A DNA stretch of 64,000 bases from Tremella fuciformis. Its lineage: Eukaryota; Basidiomycota; Tremellomycetes; Tremellales; Tremellaceae. The notes under the pieces are model-generated. The model saw only the letters and a program-made list of their open reading frames with translations, did no database searches and was not told the DNA's origin. The position numbers and the translations under genes are program-made. This document shows, piece by piece, positions 55,547-64,000 of the stretch (position 1 is the first letter of the stretch; each line of letters starts with the position of its first letter). Location of the stretch: contig CP136491.1 in the NCBI GenBank assembly GCA_032768795.1, positions 1,674,001-1,738,000 on the forward strand. Reading direction: 5' to 3'.

Positions 55547-56455
55547 TTACGCCTCTTCTTCCTCCTCCTCGCCGCCACTTCCCGATGTCACCTCAGTGTC
55601 AGCGGCCTCGATGGTATGGTTGAATACACCCCATTCTCCGTTCGACGTTTTCTTGACGGAGAAGCAGATCTCCGCGCTTTGCGGCAGCACTGAAGTGCGG
55701 TGGCTGGCCTTGTCAAGACGATAAACGTCACACACGCAGTAAATGTTCAAGTCGTTGTCGTTGTAATCGACATCGATCACTGGATCGAACGACCTTAACT
55801 CGTGGGGGATGTCGGCGATTTCAGCATTGAGCAATCCTTCTACGCAACTCTGATCTTCCAACAGCTGTTTGAGAGCTCGCCCGGTAAGGTCCTCCGCCAC
55901 TTCTTCCGGGCAAGCCTGCAGTGCCTTCCCGCAAACAGATCGCAGGTTCATCTCGGTGATCTCTTCGTAGCTGAGCATCCTTGCCGGGATGGCAGGGTGC
56001 ATGACCACTTCTTCATAATCGGAATCCAGATGCTCACCTTTGGCTTTGTCCACGATTGAAGCTTTGATCGTGGTCTTGAAGTTCAGCATTGTCTTTTGCG
56101 TAAAACTGTCTGTTTCCATAAAGTTCGCCTGAGACCTAACGTTGACGAGCCATTTGACTTCATGGGTCTTATCGTCGAACTCCCTTTCAGACAAGCCGGA
56201 ATCTTTGACCACCGTATCGAATCGGTTGGAGAGATCTTTGCGCAGGTCCTTGAGAGCCGCCCTATTGTAGACGGTATGATCAATACTGTAGGCCGCAGCC
56301 TCTAGCGCGGTTTCGAATGCAGACTGTGACTGCGCGCCAAAGCCGGGATGCTTACACACCGTGTCCGACGTGGCCGCAGCTTCAGCACCGCAGACATCCT
56401 CAGTGGCGGGCTGCGTGGCAGTCTTGACGTCAAATGTCTTGGTGGGTGCACTCAT
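55547..56455 (-). CDS. Family B orphan protein B7
   Basis: 302 aa, one exon, from MSAPTKTFDVK at 56455; the open extension to 56557 is upstream of the likely transcript start. Closest relative is B8. Both have AFETALEAA/AFEIALERA, a helical LRKDLSNRFDTVV region, LSEREFDDKTHEVKW, then FTQKTMLNFKTTIKAS against VTQKMMLRCETSIWAS. The family motif appears as IPARMLSYEEITEMN. The C-terminal part has DYNDNDLNIYCVCDVYR and a Glu-rich tail. A TATATAA box lies 64 bp upstream (56519-56526). Start context ACCCA-CAATGAGTG is nearly identical to B8. Function unknown. Confidence 0.72.
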   Translation of the reverse strand: MSAPTKTFDVKTATQPATEDVCGAEAAATSDTVCKHPGFGAQSQSAFETALEAAAYSIDHTVYNRAALKDLRKDLSNRFDTVVKDSGLSEREFDDKTHEVKWLVNVRSQANFMETDSFTQKTMLNFKTTIKASIVDKAKGEHLDSDYEEVVMHPAIPARMLSYEEITEMNLRSVCGKALQACPEEVAEDLTGRALKQLLEDQSCVEGLLNAEIADIPHELRSFDPVIDVDYNDNDLNIYCVCDVYRLDKASHRTSVLPQSAEICFSVKKTSNGEWGVFNHTIEAADTEVTSGSGGEEEEEEA

Positions 56456-57175
56456 TGTTGGGTGGCAAAAGTGTTCGGGTTCGAGGAGATGAAGAAGAAG
56501 TAGCGAGGGGATGATGCACTTATATATTACAGCTTGCAGGACGCCTTTCAAATGCACAGTGCCGACCCTTCTTTGTAGTCACGCAGACAGATATCGTAAT
56601 GGCCCCAACTGGAAGAACGATTTTGCCAATTAACATTTCAAAATCTTGCGCCCTCTAGAGCATTCCAAGCAGCCATTCTTTTGACACGCCCCACCCTAGG
56701 AAGCCCGTCAATGTCGAAATCCACCGTAGGATTTGATGCGAATCAATGCGCAGAGAAGAGTCTGAGTGGAAATTTGTTCTGGAATTTGGTCCGCCCGTTG
56801 TTGTGCTTGGACGCAGATTTTGGTCATTGTGGAGCCGAGCCATACTCGCACTCAGGTAGACTGAGAAGAGCTGTCGTCAAGCGCAGAAGAAGGCAATGCT
56901 GCCATGGATCTAGACGCTCTGCCTTGCTCCCTCTCAAACTGATTGATGACAAGATGTTCCCGATGGCGGCCACGGTTTCCAGTGATCGCTTCATGCAGAA
57001 ATCTTCCAAATTGTCCCAGCTGAACGAGCGTCACCTCGTCGCCGTGCAGACACGGCTTACTTTAGCTGCATGTCTTGAACGCACGGCGGTGCCTTTGGAG
57101 CTTCGACGAGACCTGTCATATCGAAAGAGCGCACGGAGCCCTTTTTGGCGCCCTCGGCTTGGTCTCGATCGTCCG
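56456..57175. other. Promoter of B7 and spacer
   Basis: Contains the TATATAA box of B7 (56519-56526). The rest has open frames on both strands, but none shows a family A or B motif or any known domain. Confidence 0.35.
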
Positions 57176-57991
57176 CTATGAGGTCTTATCAGTGTCGACG
57201 TCCATTGGCAGTGACATGATATTCTGGTCCAGAGAGGGCCCCCCACTCGCAGGCTCGGTACGGGCATCAATTTCCGCTCTCATTCCGGCCCCGTACCAAT
57301 TGACCTTGGCACGGGTGATGGGTGTGGGCATTGTTGGAGGTCCGCTTTGGCAGTGGTTCAGTGCACTTAGGACAATGTCGATGAGGTTCTTTGACCTCTT
57401 GTGAATCCAAAGCCGCAATATCGGCCGCCCGATACCCAATGTCCGTCCTCGAGAGATGGATGGCTCCAGCCTAAATTCCAGCAGGATTCGTGGCATGGCT
57501 TCTGTGTTACGACATGGAAATGAATGCGGTGGATACTGAACTGCCCGGTCGCTCTCCAACAGGAGTCCCCTCTCGGCGAAACTGGGCACTTCGAAGAGTT
57601 CTCCCTGCTGGCAATGGGAAATAATGAACGCCGAATCGAAATGGACATGTTCCGACTTGCTGGCGTGCGCATAAGTCTCAACCTGGAGCATTCCCCGTCC
57701 CCTGCACTCCTCACCCCCGACCCGGCTGACCAGCAACCGCACCTGCAGGCCTCTTCGGCACCCTGCAAGGGCAATAACCAATTCGAGTCGGTAAACATAG
57801 AGAAGAGGAGCGCGCTGGAGGACACTTCTTTTGGTCAAGTGACGTGACAGAAACCGGTGAGCGAGAAACCTGTTGCTACATAGGGAAGACTCAGAGCATT
57901 GGGACGCTGTCGTTATAAGCAAGCTCGAAATAAAAGAGAGCCTGACAATGAGGCTACATGCAAGCTTCTTGAGCGAACGAGATATCTGCAT
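57176..57991 (-). CDS. Doubtful open frame, perhaps a decayed family B member
   Basis: 271 codons from an ATG at 57991. The N-terminal 130 residues have odd composition (Leu/Arg/Cys-rich) and look non-coding. The C-terminal 100 residues are more protein-like: AMPRILLEFRLEP, a helix NLIDIVLSALNHCQS, ITRAKVNWYGAGMRAEI, and an acidic end MDVDTDK as in other family B tails. It may be the last part of a copy whose front is frameshifted. It lies between B7 and B8 in the same orientation, which supports a family B origin. Confidence 0.35.
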   Translation of the reverse strand: MQISRSLKKLACSLIVRLSFISSLLITTASQCSESSLCSNRFLAHRFLSRHLTKRSVLQRAPLLYVYRLELVIALAGCRRGLQVRLLVSRVGGEECRGRGMLQVETYAHASKSEHVHFDSAFIISHCQQGELFEVPSFAERGLLLESDRAVQYPPHSFPCRNTEAMPRILLEFRLEPSISRGRTLGIGRPILRLWIHKRSKNLIDIVLSALNHCQSGPPTMPTPITRAKVNWYGAGMRAEIDARTEPASGGPSLDQNIMSLPMDVDTDKTS

Positions 57992-58034
57992 GGAGGAGTA
58001 CAGGATATGTCATTGAGGACATCGTTGCGGGTCC

Positions 58035-59147
58035 TTATTCAAGGTCTAATCCAACAAGAGTGATAGTCTCTTCGTCACCAAAATTGGTGTCATCTCCAAC
58101 AAGCGTGAGGGCGTCGGGGTCAACATCAAGGTGATTCGCCTCTTCAGCAGTCTCTTCTTCCACAGCAGCCGCTCTTCTGATGGGGTTCGTACTGATTATG
58201 GGCCCCAGTTCACCCGTGTACTTCTTGATATCATCGTAACACCAATAGAAGCCTCCATCTGGCTTCGGCTTGGCATCCAGAAAGATTTTTACACTTCTTA
58301 AGAGCGCAGCGAAGCCGTTGTGCAGATGGTAGCCTCTGTATGTGCTCTCGATTCGAGTAACGTCTTCAAGCGGATAGTAAGTCACCCCAGTTGTTAGAAC
58401 GTGCGATCTTGACTCTTGAGGTATTTCCGCATTGGGGGACCAAAGAAATGTCTGAACCTCTTCACTCTTACTCAGCAGCTTGTCGACAACCATCTCGATG
58501 AGTGGTTCTAACTGATCAGGGGGTGGAGGATAGGCTGTGTAGCCAAATCCCTGTGGCACCTGCGTCATGGTGGCGTCCTCGTAGCTCTGCGACTTTGCGG
58601 GAACGAGGGCCTCAAACTTCGTACTTAGGTTGGGAAGCAGGCTTCGAGAAGAACCTTTGTTGCAGACAGAGGCCCAGATGGACGTCTCACAGCGCAGCAT
58701 CATCTTTTGTGTTACACTGTCGGTGTACAAATAAGGCTCCCGGGCTTTGAATTTGATATACCATCCGATATCTTGGGTCACCTCATCGAAGCTTTGCTCA
58801 GATAATCTCGTTCGTCTGACGAAGACCTCGAAATTCTTAGAGACATATTCGAATAGGTCGCTTGCCACCGCTCTGGCTATGCAGCCGGGTACCGGAGGTC
58901 TTCGATCAAGCGGACTCGACGGCAAAGATTGGCCGTCTGACGGACTCCATACTGGAGATCTGAGCATTGGAGGTATATCGATATACGCTCTCTCGAGAGC
59001 TATCTCGAAGGCAGCCTTGGACCTTTCCCCAAAGACTGTGCCTTCTGTCTCTCGGCTCGATGAGGGAGCAGGTCCAGAGCCGTTGGCATCCTGCTCGAAT
59101 GTCACGGTGAGCTCGTGGGGGTGTACCACCTCGGCAGCTTGACTCAT
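58035..59147 (-). CDS. Family B orphan protein B8
   Basis: 370 aa, one exon, start MSQAAEVVHPHEL. Sister of B7 through AFEIALERAYIDI, LSEQSFDEVTQDIGWYI, VTQKMMLRCETSIWAS and the motif VPAKSQSYEDATMT. It is longer because of an inserted Pro-rich loop after the first helix (RSPVWSPSDGQSLPSS) and a longer acidic tail that carries two TLVG repeats (ALTLVGDD and TITLVGLD). The tail resembles TETLVDADEED in B1, 44 kb away. The C-terminal strand region is GVTYYPLEDVTRIES with YRGYHLHNG. No signal peptide. A TTGCAA/TTCGATCGCAAAT element is about 165 bp upstream, and a TTATAAG box is near 59245. Confidence 0.72.
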   Translation of the reverse strand: MSQAAEVVHPHELTVTFEQDANGSGPAPSSSRETEGTVFGERSKAAFEIALERAYIDIPPMLRSPVWSPSDGQSLPSSPLDRRPPVPGCIARAVASDLFEYVSKNFEVFVRRTRLSEQSFDEVTQDIGWYIKFKAREPYLYTDSVTQKMMLRCETSIWASVCNKGSSRSLLPNLSTKFEALVPAKSQSYEDATMTQVPQGFGYTAYPPPPDQLEPLIEMVVDKLLSKSEEVQTFLWSPNAEIPQESRSHVLTTGVTYYPLEDVTRIESTYRGYHLHNGFAALLRSVKIFLDAKPKPDGGFYWCYDDIKKYTGELGPIISTNPIRRAAAVEEETAEEANHLDVDPDALTLVGDDTNFGDEETITLVGLDLE

Positions 59148-59304
59148 TGCTGGGTATAGCCGTATCGTAGAGGCAGAACAGGGCGGAGGCCTGCCGGTGT
59201 TCGACAGGGGGATGTACTGTCTCTTTGGGCCCTGCTCGAAGGCTTATAAGGCTTTTCGTGTTGCTGCGCCCAGATATTGGCCATGATTCGGAAAGGAGCG
59301 ACCT

Positions 59305-59324
59305 TTGCAATTTCGATCGCAAAT
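59305..59324 (-). promoter_or_regulatory. TTGCAA / TTCGATCGCAAAT element upstream of B8
   Basis: TTGCAA, then TTCGATCGCAAAT at 59312-59324, as at 17726-17746 upstream of B2. It lies in the same orientation relative to the gene and at a similar distance from the start codon. Confidence 0.35.
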
Positions 59325-59424
59325 TCGGCTCGTTTTGACATTTGACTAGAGTCCTGTATCAAATGCTGTGATTTCAGAAACATCCCTTCTACCTTTGAGA
59401 ACAAAGGGCTGCACAGTCCTGCTC

Positions 59425-60240
59425 TCATGGATTGCCACAAATTGACCTCGTTTGGGAATATGATTCAGCCTTTACCGTCGACCTGCTGATCCTCAAGATT
59501 GAGTCACCAGATGGCGTAATGCGGGTGGGGTCTCCAGACGGGCAATCTCTTCCTCCTGCAAGCTCACGGACCGCTGGCTCCGCACGGTTCTCGGATGATC
59601 GGATGATGAGCCTCAGCGTAGGTTCTCCCCCTTGCAGCGCTGACTCACAGTCGGTGGCTAGACTATCTTCAGTTTTCAAGACCCAGACTCTCAGCGGAGG
59701 CAGCCCTCGATATGCAAAAAGAAAGCTTCGCGTTACTTGTCAACCCCGCTGATTGGTGTGAGAGGTTAATCCAGTTTCCTGAGGACAAGACGAAGCCCGT
59801 GAATTGGCTTTTCACCTCTTTGAACGCCCTGTTCATCACAGCCGCACAGAAGCTTTCGGACTCCTCATCATCGGTGCCGAAATCTCCTGTCAAGGTCGCG
59901 CGGTCCCAGGCTTCTTTCACGCGTGGATCCAAGTTCCGTACTTTGCGACGGTTTCTAAGTGGCGCTTCATGTACCACCAGACAGCATTGGTGTCACTCAC
60001 TGAGAGGGCGCAGACACCGGAGCGGCTGATGACCTCGTTGAAGGAGTTGAGCACTTGTGAGCGGACATTTCTGATTACCCAGCGATCTATCTCACGCCCG
60101 AGATCAAACAGTTCAGTACGATCCGGCAAGCATGTCTGGACATCGTGCGTCCACTCGGAGCGGAAAGAGGGCGCGAGAGCGGAAGCCGTAGCAGCATTCC
60201 GAAGCGGGACACGCGGATCCCACTCACCATTAGCAGACAT
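59425..60240 (-). pseudogene. Family B-like locus B9 in three frames
   Basis: A start MSANGEWDPRVPL at 60240 leads into helical sequence (LFDLGREIDRWVI, VLNSFNEVISRSG, NAVWWYMKRHLETV) like the N-terminal half of B7 and B8. The frame stops near 59918. A second frame continues with NLDPRVKEAWDRATL, SFCAAVMNRAFKEVKSQF and SSGNWINLSHQ, and a third with PTLRLIIRSSENRAE and ITPSGDSILRISRS. I could not find introns of normal length with good sites that join them. It is therefore either broken or has unusual splicing. The order of the pieces matches a family B protein. Confidence 0.4.
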
Positions 60241-61138
60241 TGTGTGAGGTGCAACACATGAGGGGATGAAAGATCCCGGGACTGAGCTGCCATATCTCCG
60301 GTTGAAACCGAAGGCACCGCATCAGACAGCAAATGATCGGAGTTGTCACCCTGCGCAATTTGTGGCATCACGGCATCTGGACGCACGGAGCACCATGACC
60401 CGCCCACCCACTGTTGCAGCTACTTGGGTGTTTGAGAAGAGGCCGGAGTGATACAGCAGCATACACTTCCCTTTGTGCATCTGACCCATTCTAGGGGCTG
60501 GAGAGCATTTCGTTTTCCAGGTGCAATGCTCGTCGGTCTCACTTGACGATCCGCGGAAGAGGTGGGAGGGACTATCGCGCAGACCGTAAGACCCCGCATC
60601 TCGCCTACCTCTCGACCTCCATGTAGGCCGTCTCTCCTCTTGGGTATCAAGGTGAGCTGGCGCAAAGGCCGAGACAGCGACAACAGTAAGAGACGACGCA
60701 GAATAATCCAGACACAAAGGATTGCCCACACGCGTAGGGCAGACTCGTAGATGCATCTTCCCTCATGTTCGGACCTCACGCTCTCCGATGCTACTGACAC
60801 ACCGCGTCCGGATGTACACGCTCAGAGCTGACGAGACATCAAGGCCTGCTACATACACAGCTTGATCTGCACAGCTGCGTGTGGCCTGCTTGCTAATACT
60901 TGAAACGTGTCTGAACTGTATTTTCCTCACACCTACCCCTATTGGCAGCAAGCGTCGAGGAATAGCTGTTATCAAATGAGACGGCACAGGATGACTGGCA
61001 TCCTTTGTCAGCGAAAAGCATCGCCTCCTAGCCTGAAAGCTATAAGTAAGGGAAGTGGCGACTGCGAATGTCTCTCAATCATACCATCAAGTCTGACCGA
61101 AACCTTGATCTCGGACATACCCACCTTTCGCGTGCGAC
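60241..61138. other. Spacer B9 - Ser-rich gene
   Basis: About 900 bp with no gene I can support. It is the upstream region of both the minus-strand B9 locus and the plus-strand gene after it. Confidence 0.4.
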
Positions 61139-62573
61139 ATGCCTATCGGAGATGATTGGTCCACCTGGATGGAGGATGGAGTGGCTGTCTCCGTCCCCGC
61201 AACAGCTCCTCGAAGTGAATTTGAGGCAGCTGCGAATCGCGCTTCGTCCAAGGCCGCTTTGTCTTCGCAGGCCACGTCCAAGCCGTCGCTGGAAGCCGAC
61301 TCCGGTGACACAGGAGCGCAAGGCGCAAATGCAGACGCTGCCATGGTACGTGAGGTTTTTACTCGCGCGGCAGCAAAGACTGCGATGCCGTTCTCTGGCC
61401 CATCTGCTAAGGCGCCTTCCCGTGACAAAAAGCTTGGAAGTGTAGCTCAGCCACGCAGAGCTCCAAACACGTCTTCCTCGAGTGGTAGCGGATGGCCCTC
61501 CCAAAAATCTCTTTCTCAGTCGAGGAGACCTTCGACCGGCGCATCGTCCGTCTCTGCCCGGCGGTCATCTCCCCCCCTTTCTGACAGATACCGATTCATC
61601 AGGACGCCGAGCTCTTCCGACGATTCTATTGAACAGCCTAGAAGAGAGCCTCTTCGAAGAAAGAAGAGGGGTGCCGAAAAAGTCTCCTGTCAACTCCAGC
61701 AACGCTCGTGATAAGGACCCGTGGGATAATACCGGGTGGGATTCGGACGTCATGTTCGGCTCGGCCCAAAGGGATCCTTCGAGTACCACTGGCAATCGCA
61801 CTCGTACCAGACAGTCCGGCATGTTATCTGTATCCTCCCCAACAGACGGCGAGGATCTCGCCAGGCCGCAAGCAGCCCGTACGAAAACAAATCGAACAAC
61901 GAGGCGTCCGTCCAATGGGGTCGGCCTTCCCAAGGACGACCTCCGAGCCAAAAGCAACACAAACACCAGGACCAAGACCGGATCTGTTCCTGGCGGTTCG
62001 CCGCATCAACTCAGCGACAGAGACGGCTACTCTCGTACTTCCACACGTAACGACACAGCCACCCTCGATGACCAGATTATACAGTCATATCCGAATGGTG
62101 TACGCCAGCCGACGGTCGGGCAAAAGTTTTCGCCAACAAGATCGGCGACGTCTTCATATGTCCCGTCGAGCTCGCTGAAGCGCAAGCTGCCTTTTGCGCA
62201 GAGCTCTCCAGACAGCAAGCGCATCGCTAAACCTGACTCGCTGGTAGCAACTGGCAGTGGCCTAGGTCGGGGCGTGGATGATGCTGACTCCGACTCGAGC
62301 GCCGCAAGTGGTCGGGCCTCTTTCGTGGAGACTCCGACATTTCATTCTGGGATCGCAAAGGCCCCCTTGAAGAGCGTGAGCTCCAGATTGGACAGAGGTG
62401 ATACCAGGACGTCCGCACCACGAGACGACGCCACTCACATGTGGTTGGAGAGGCGCCTGCTGCAGCAAGCGCTCGGTAAGGCAACCCGTATGTATCAGAA
62501 CAACGCCACTGCCTATGAAAATGCCGCACGGACTGGCGCTTGTGAATTCTGCAGCATACCGACCCGGGATTGA
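61139..62573 (+). CDS. Ser/Arg-rich disordered protein, frame change inside
   Basis: Starts MPIGDDWSTWMEDGV. The first frame (to about 61640) is Ala/Ser-rich and then Ser/Arg-rich (SGSGWPSQKSLSQSRRPS). The coding quality then moves to the next frame, which runs to 62573 with DKDPWDNTGWDSDVMFG, TRTRQSGMLSVSSPTDGEDL and a final helical part (HMWLERRLLQQALGKATR) ending CEFCSIPTRD. I found no GT-AG intron of the right length modulo three between the two, so either an unusual intron or a 1-nt indel separates them. No known domain. The tail overlaps the start of the family B gene B10 in another frame. Confidence 0.45.
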
Positions 62574-63180
62574 ATGGTGGGTCCAAGACCGCGTTCAGGA
62601 AATCATGGCCTCAGACGTGTTTTCCAGAGTATGGGGGGATGATTGTGCAACACTCCGCGTTTCTGTCAATCCGCCTAGCTTCACGATCGACGAAGACCAC
62701 CTCCATTCGGCCTTGGATGTCACCTTCTCGACCAGCATACCCGGAGTGTTAGGGCAAAAACACGTGGGCGCGCTGAAGTTGACAGACTGCGAAGTTCTGC
62801 GCACGGTTGACATGACTCTCATCAAATCCCAGACAGCGGCGGCACTCGGCAAGCAGCTGGTACGCGAGTGGGGAAAGTACCATGAAGACGGGGCCTCGGC
62901 TTCCACAGCGACACAGCATATCAAGGACGACTTCATGAGGGTCATAGAGTCCACAGATCACAACTTTAGCTTGTCTAAATGGGATGAACGGCTGCCAAGC
63001 GCCCTCGCCAAACATTATGAGGTCGATGTAAACGTCACCTCAAAGGCGCGTACTACCGGAGTCACTGCAGAATTCACATACCACCGATACTCCATGAACC
63101 GGGTGAACGGCACCTGCGTGTGGTCGAAAGACCCAGATTTCAAATTCCAACTCGAGGGCGAGTCCACGAGGCACAAGTGA
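62515..63180 (+). CDS. Family B orphan protein B10
   Basis: 221 aa, one exon, from the ATG at 62515 (MKMPHGLALVNSA); the frame is open further upstream but only with a non-ATG start. N-terminal helix with WWVQDRVQEIMASDVF, strands FTIDEDHLHSALDVTF and ALKLTDCEVLRTVDMTLIK, a helix TAAALGKQLVREWGKY, FMRVIESTDHNFSLSKW, then the C-terminal pair HYEVDVNVTSKA with VTAEFTYHRYSMN. The motif order is that of family B, though the P-x-SYEDA motif is not obvious. It overlaps the end of the preceding Ser-rich frame by 59 nt, which suggests one of the two is mis-started or they are parts of one spliced gene. Confidence 0.55.
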   Translation: MKMPHGLALVNSAAYRPGIEWWVQDRVQEIMASDVFSRVWGDDCATLRVSVNPPSFTIDEDHLHSALDVTFSTSIPGVLGQKHVGALKLTDCEVLRTVDMTLIKSQTAAALGKQLVREWGKYHEDGASASTATQHIKDDFMRVIESTDHNFSLSKWDERLPSALAKHYEVDVNVTSKARTTGVTAEFTYHRYSMNRVNGTCVWSKDPDFKFQLEGESTRHK

Positions 63181-63476
63181 GAGCTGAGGTGCTACAGTGG
63201 CGTTCCCTCGGAACATGTTGCTCAGACCAAGCTCACGGTGACCAGGGGATGTATAATATTTGATCGTATGCATGTCACAATGTGATACGAATGCAACGGG
63301 AAACTGAAAAGTTGCTATAAGACGTGGCGTCTTCCGCACGGATCACGCACGTTGATGCACGCCGCAATGCCCGCGTTTCATCTAGCTCCTCGGCATTGCC
63401 TTGAGAGGCTGGCCCTATCCAGTTCCCAGCTTCTAACACACCTAGGCAAGCGCTGTAACCAGCCCCACAAGCCGAG
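63181..63476. other. Convergent spacer B10 - B11
   Basis: About 300 bp between two family B genes that end facing each other. I see no gene. Confidence 0.4.
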
Positions 63477-64000
63477 TCAAGTAGTACTCGGCAACACTAC
63501 AGTGACAGAATGGGTCTTCAGAGGGTGGAAAATATCATTCCCCCATATCCATCCAGAATATTCAGCTTCCACTTCGACGGATCGGCCTACGTGTGCCTTG
63601 GCCGTGATGACCGTCGAAATCCACATGCGGTCTTCCTCCAAGCTCACTGGCACTTCAGTAGCCCATTGCTCAAAAGCGTTGAGCTTGCTGTTGAGCAGCA
63701 TAGCAGCGACATCCGATTCTCGTTCGCTGGAAAGGAGGGGAAGGTCGAGCTCCAGTGATGTGGCATCTTCCCAGCTCTGTACGGGCGCCAGGACGTGAAT
63801 GGGGAGCCGGACGGGCTTGAGGGCGGTCCCGCAGACCGTTGCGATACACCCGAAGCGGCCTCTACGCGGCTGGGGAAACCAATCGTACGATTCGGGTTGG
63901 CAGCTTACTACCCACGTCAGATTGCCCGAATCACCGTTGTAGACTGCGGCAAGCCCAGAGCAGGTGATGACGACTTCGAGCGAATTCAGAACTTGGGATC
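63477..64000 (-). CDS. Family B orphan protein B11, C-terminal part (cut by window edge)
   Basis: An open frame without a start runs from the right edge of the window to a stop at 63477, 174 codons. It has the family layout: strands (NSLEVVITCSGLAAVY, NLTWVVSCQPESYDWF), the motif VLAPVQSWEDATSLEL, a helix (VAAMLLNSKLNAFEQWATEV), then MWISTVITAKAHV pairing with VEVEAEYSGWIWGND. The N-terminal part must lie beyond 64,000. It is the second clearest example of the SWEDA/SYEDA motif in the window. Confidence 0.75.
   Translation of the reverse strand, partial: SQVLNSLEVVITCSGLAAVYNGDSGNLTWVVSCQPESYDWFPQPRRGRFGCIATVCGTALKPVRLPIHVLAPVQSWEDATSLELDLPLLSSERESDVAAMLLNSKLNAFEQWATEVPVSLEEDRMWISTVITAKAHVGRSVEVEAEYSGWIWGNDIFHPLKTHSVTVVLPSTT

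Overview
This is nuclear DNA of a filamentous or yeast-like fungus, most likely a basidiomycete. The main signs are a fused lycopene cyclase/phytoene synthase gene (crtYB), a Ty3-type chromodomain retrotransposon that appears to self-prime, and many short GT-AG introns of about 42-52 nt with CTGAC/CTAAC branch sites. I cannot name the species. I resolved intron-exon structures by eye, checking reading phase at every junction for the conserved genes.

The window alternates conserved and accessory blocks. Accessory block 1 (1-19.4 kb) holds tandem members of an orphan family (called family A here: three in a row at 1-5.9 kb, plus a diverged fourth at 18.4-19.4 kb). It also holds a complete 6,956-bp Ty3/chromovirus element with identical 198-bp LTRs (6,642-13,597), and two members of a second orphan family (family B, 13.7-17.5 kb). 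Core block 1 (20-28.1 kb) has crtYB, a bZIP transcription factor and MCM6. Accessory block 2 (29.1-34.8 kb) is a same-strand run of four family B genes, the last one broken. Core block 2 (35.4-55.5 kb) has PPP4R2/Psy4, a Ydj1-type DnaJ, a TLC-domain membrane protein, a YTP1-like membrane protein, an M13 metallopeptidase, Rad17, a Kish/TMEM167 protein, mitochondrial uL10, Rpn9, a PABPN1/Pab2-type RNA-binding protein and ATP synthase subunit d. Accessory block 3 (55.5-64 kb) is again family B genes, whole, frameshifted or cut by the window edge.

The core genes are ordinary housekeeping loci packed as divergent or convergent pairs with little spacer. The undescribed material lies in the accessory blocks. 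Family B has at least ten members in 64 kb. They differ greatly in sequence but share a P-x(2-4)-[YFWL]-[ED]-[DE]-A motif and a C-terminal beta-hairpin-like segment ending in clustered aromatics, often followed by an acidic tail. Family A shares a VTID-x-[RY]-H core followed by an RL-x2-IA-x-SI / L-x3-QL-x2-L-x-EA-F segment. I recognise no known domain in either family.

The retrotransposon carries two extra coding candidates between pol and the 3' LTR: an antisense, intron-containing gene with a Zn2Cys6-like cysteine pattern, and a sense frame with hydrophobic segments directly after the pol stop. Its LTR carries a perfect CGG-N6-CCG palindrome upstream of the TATA-like box.
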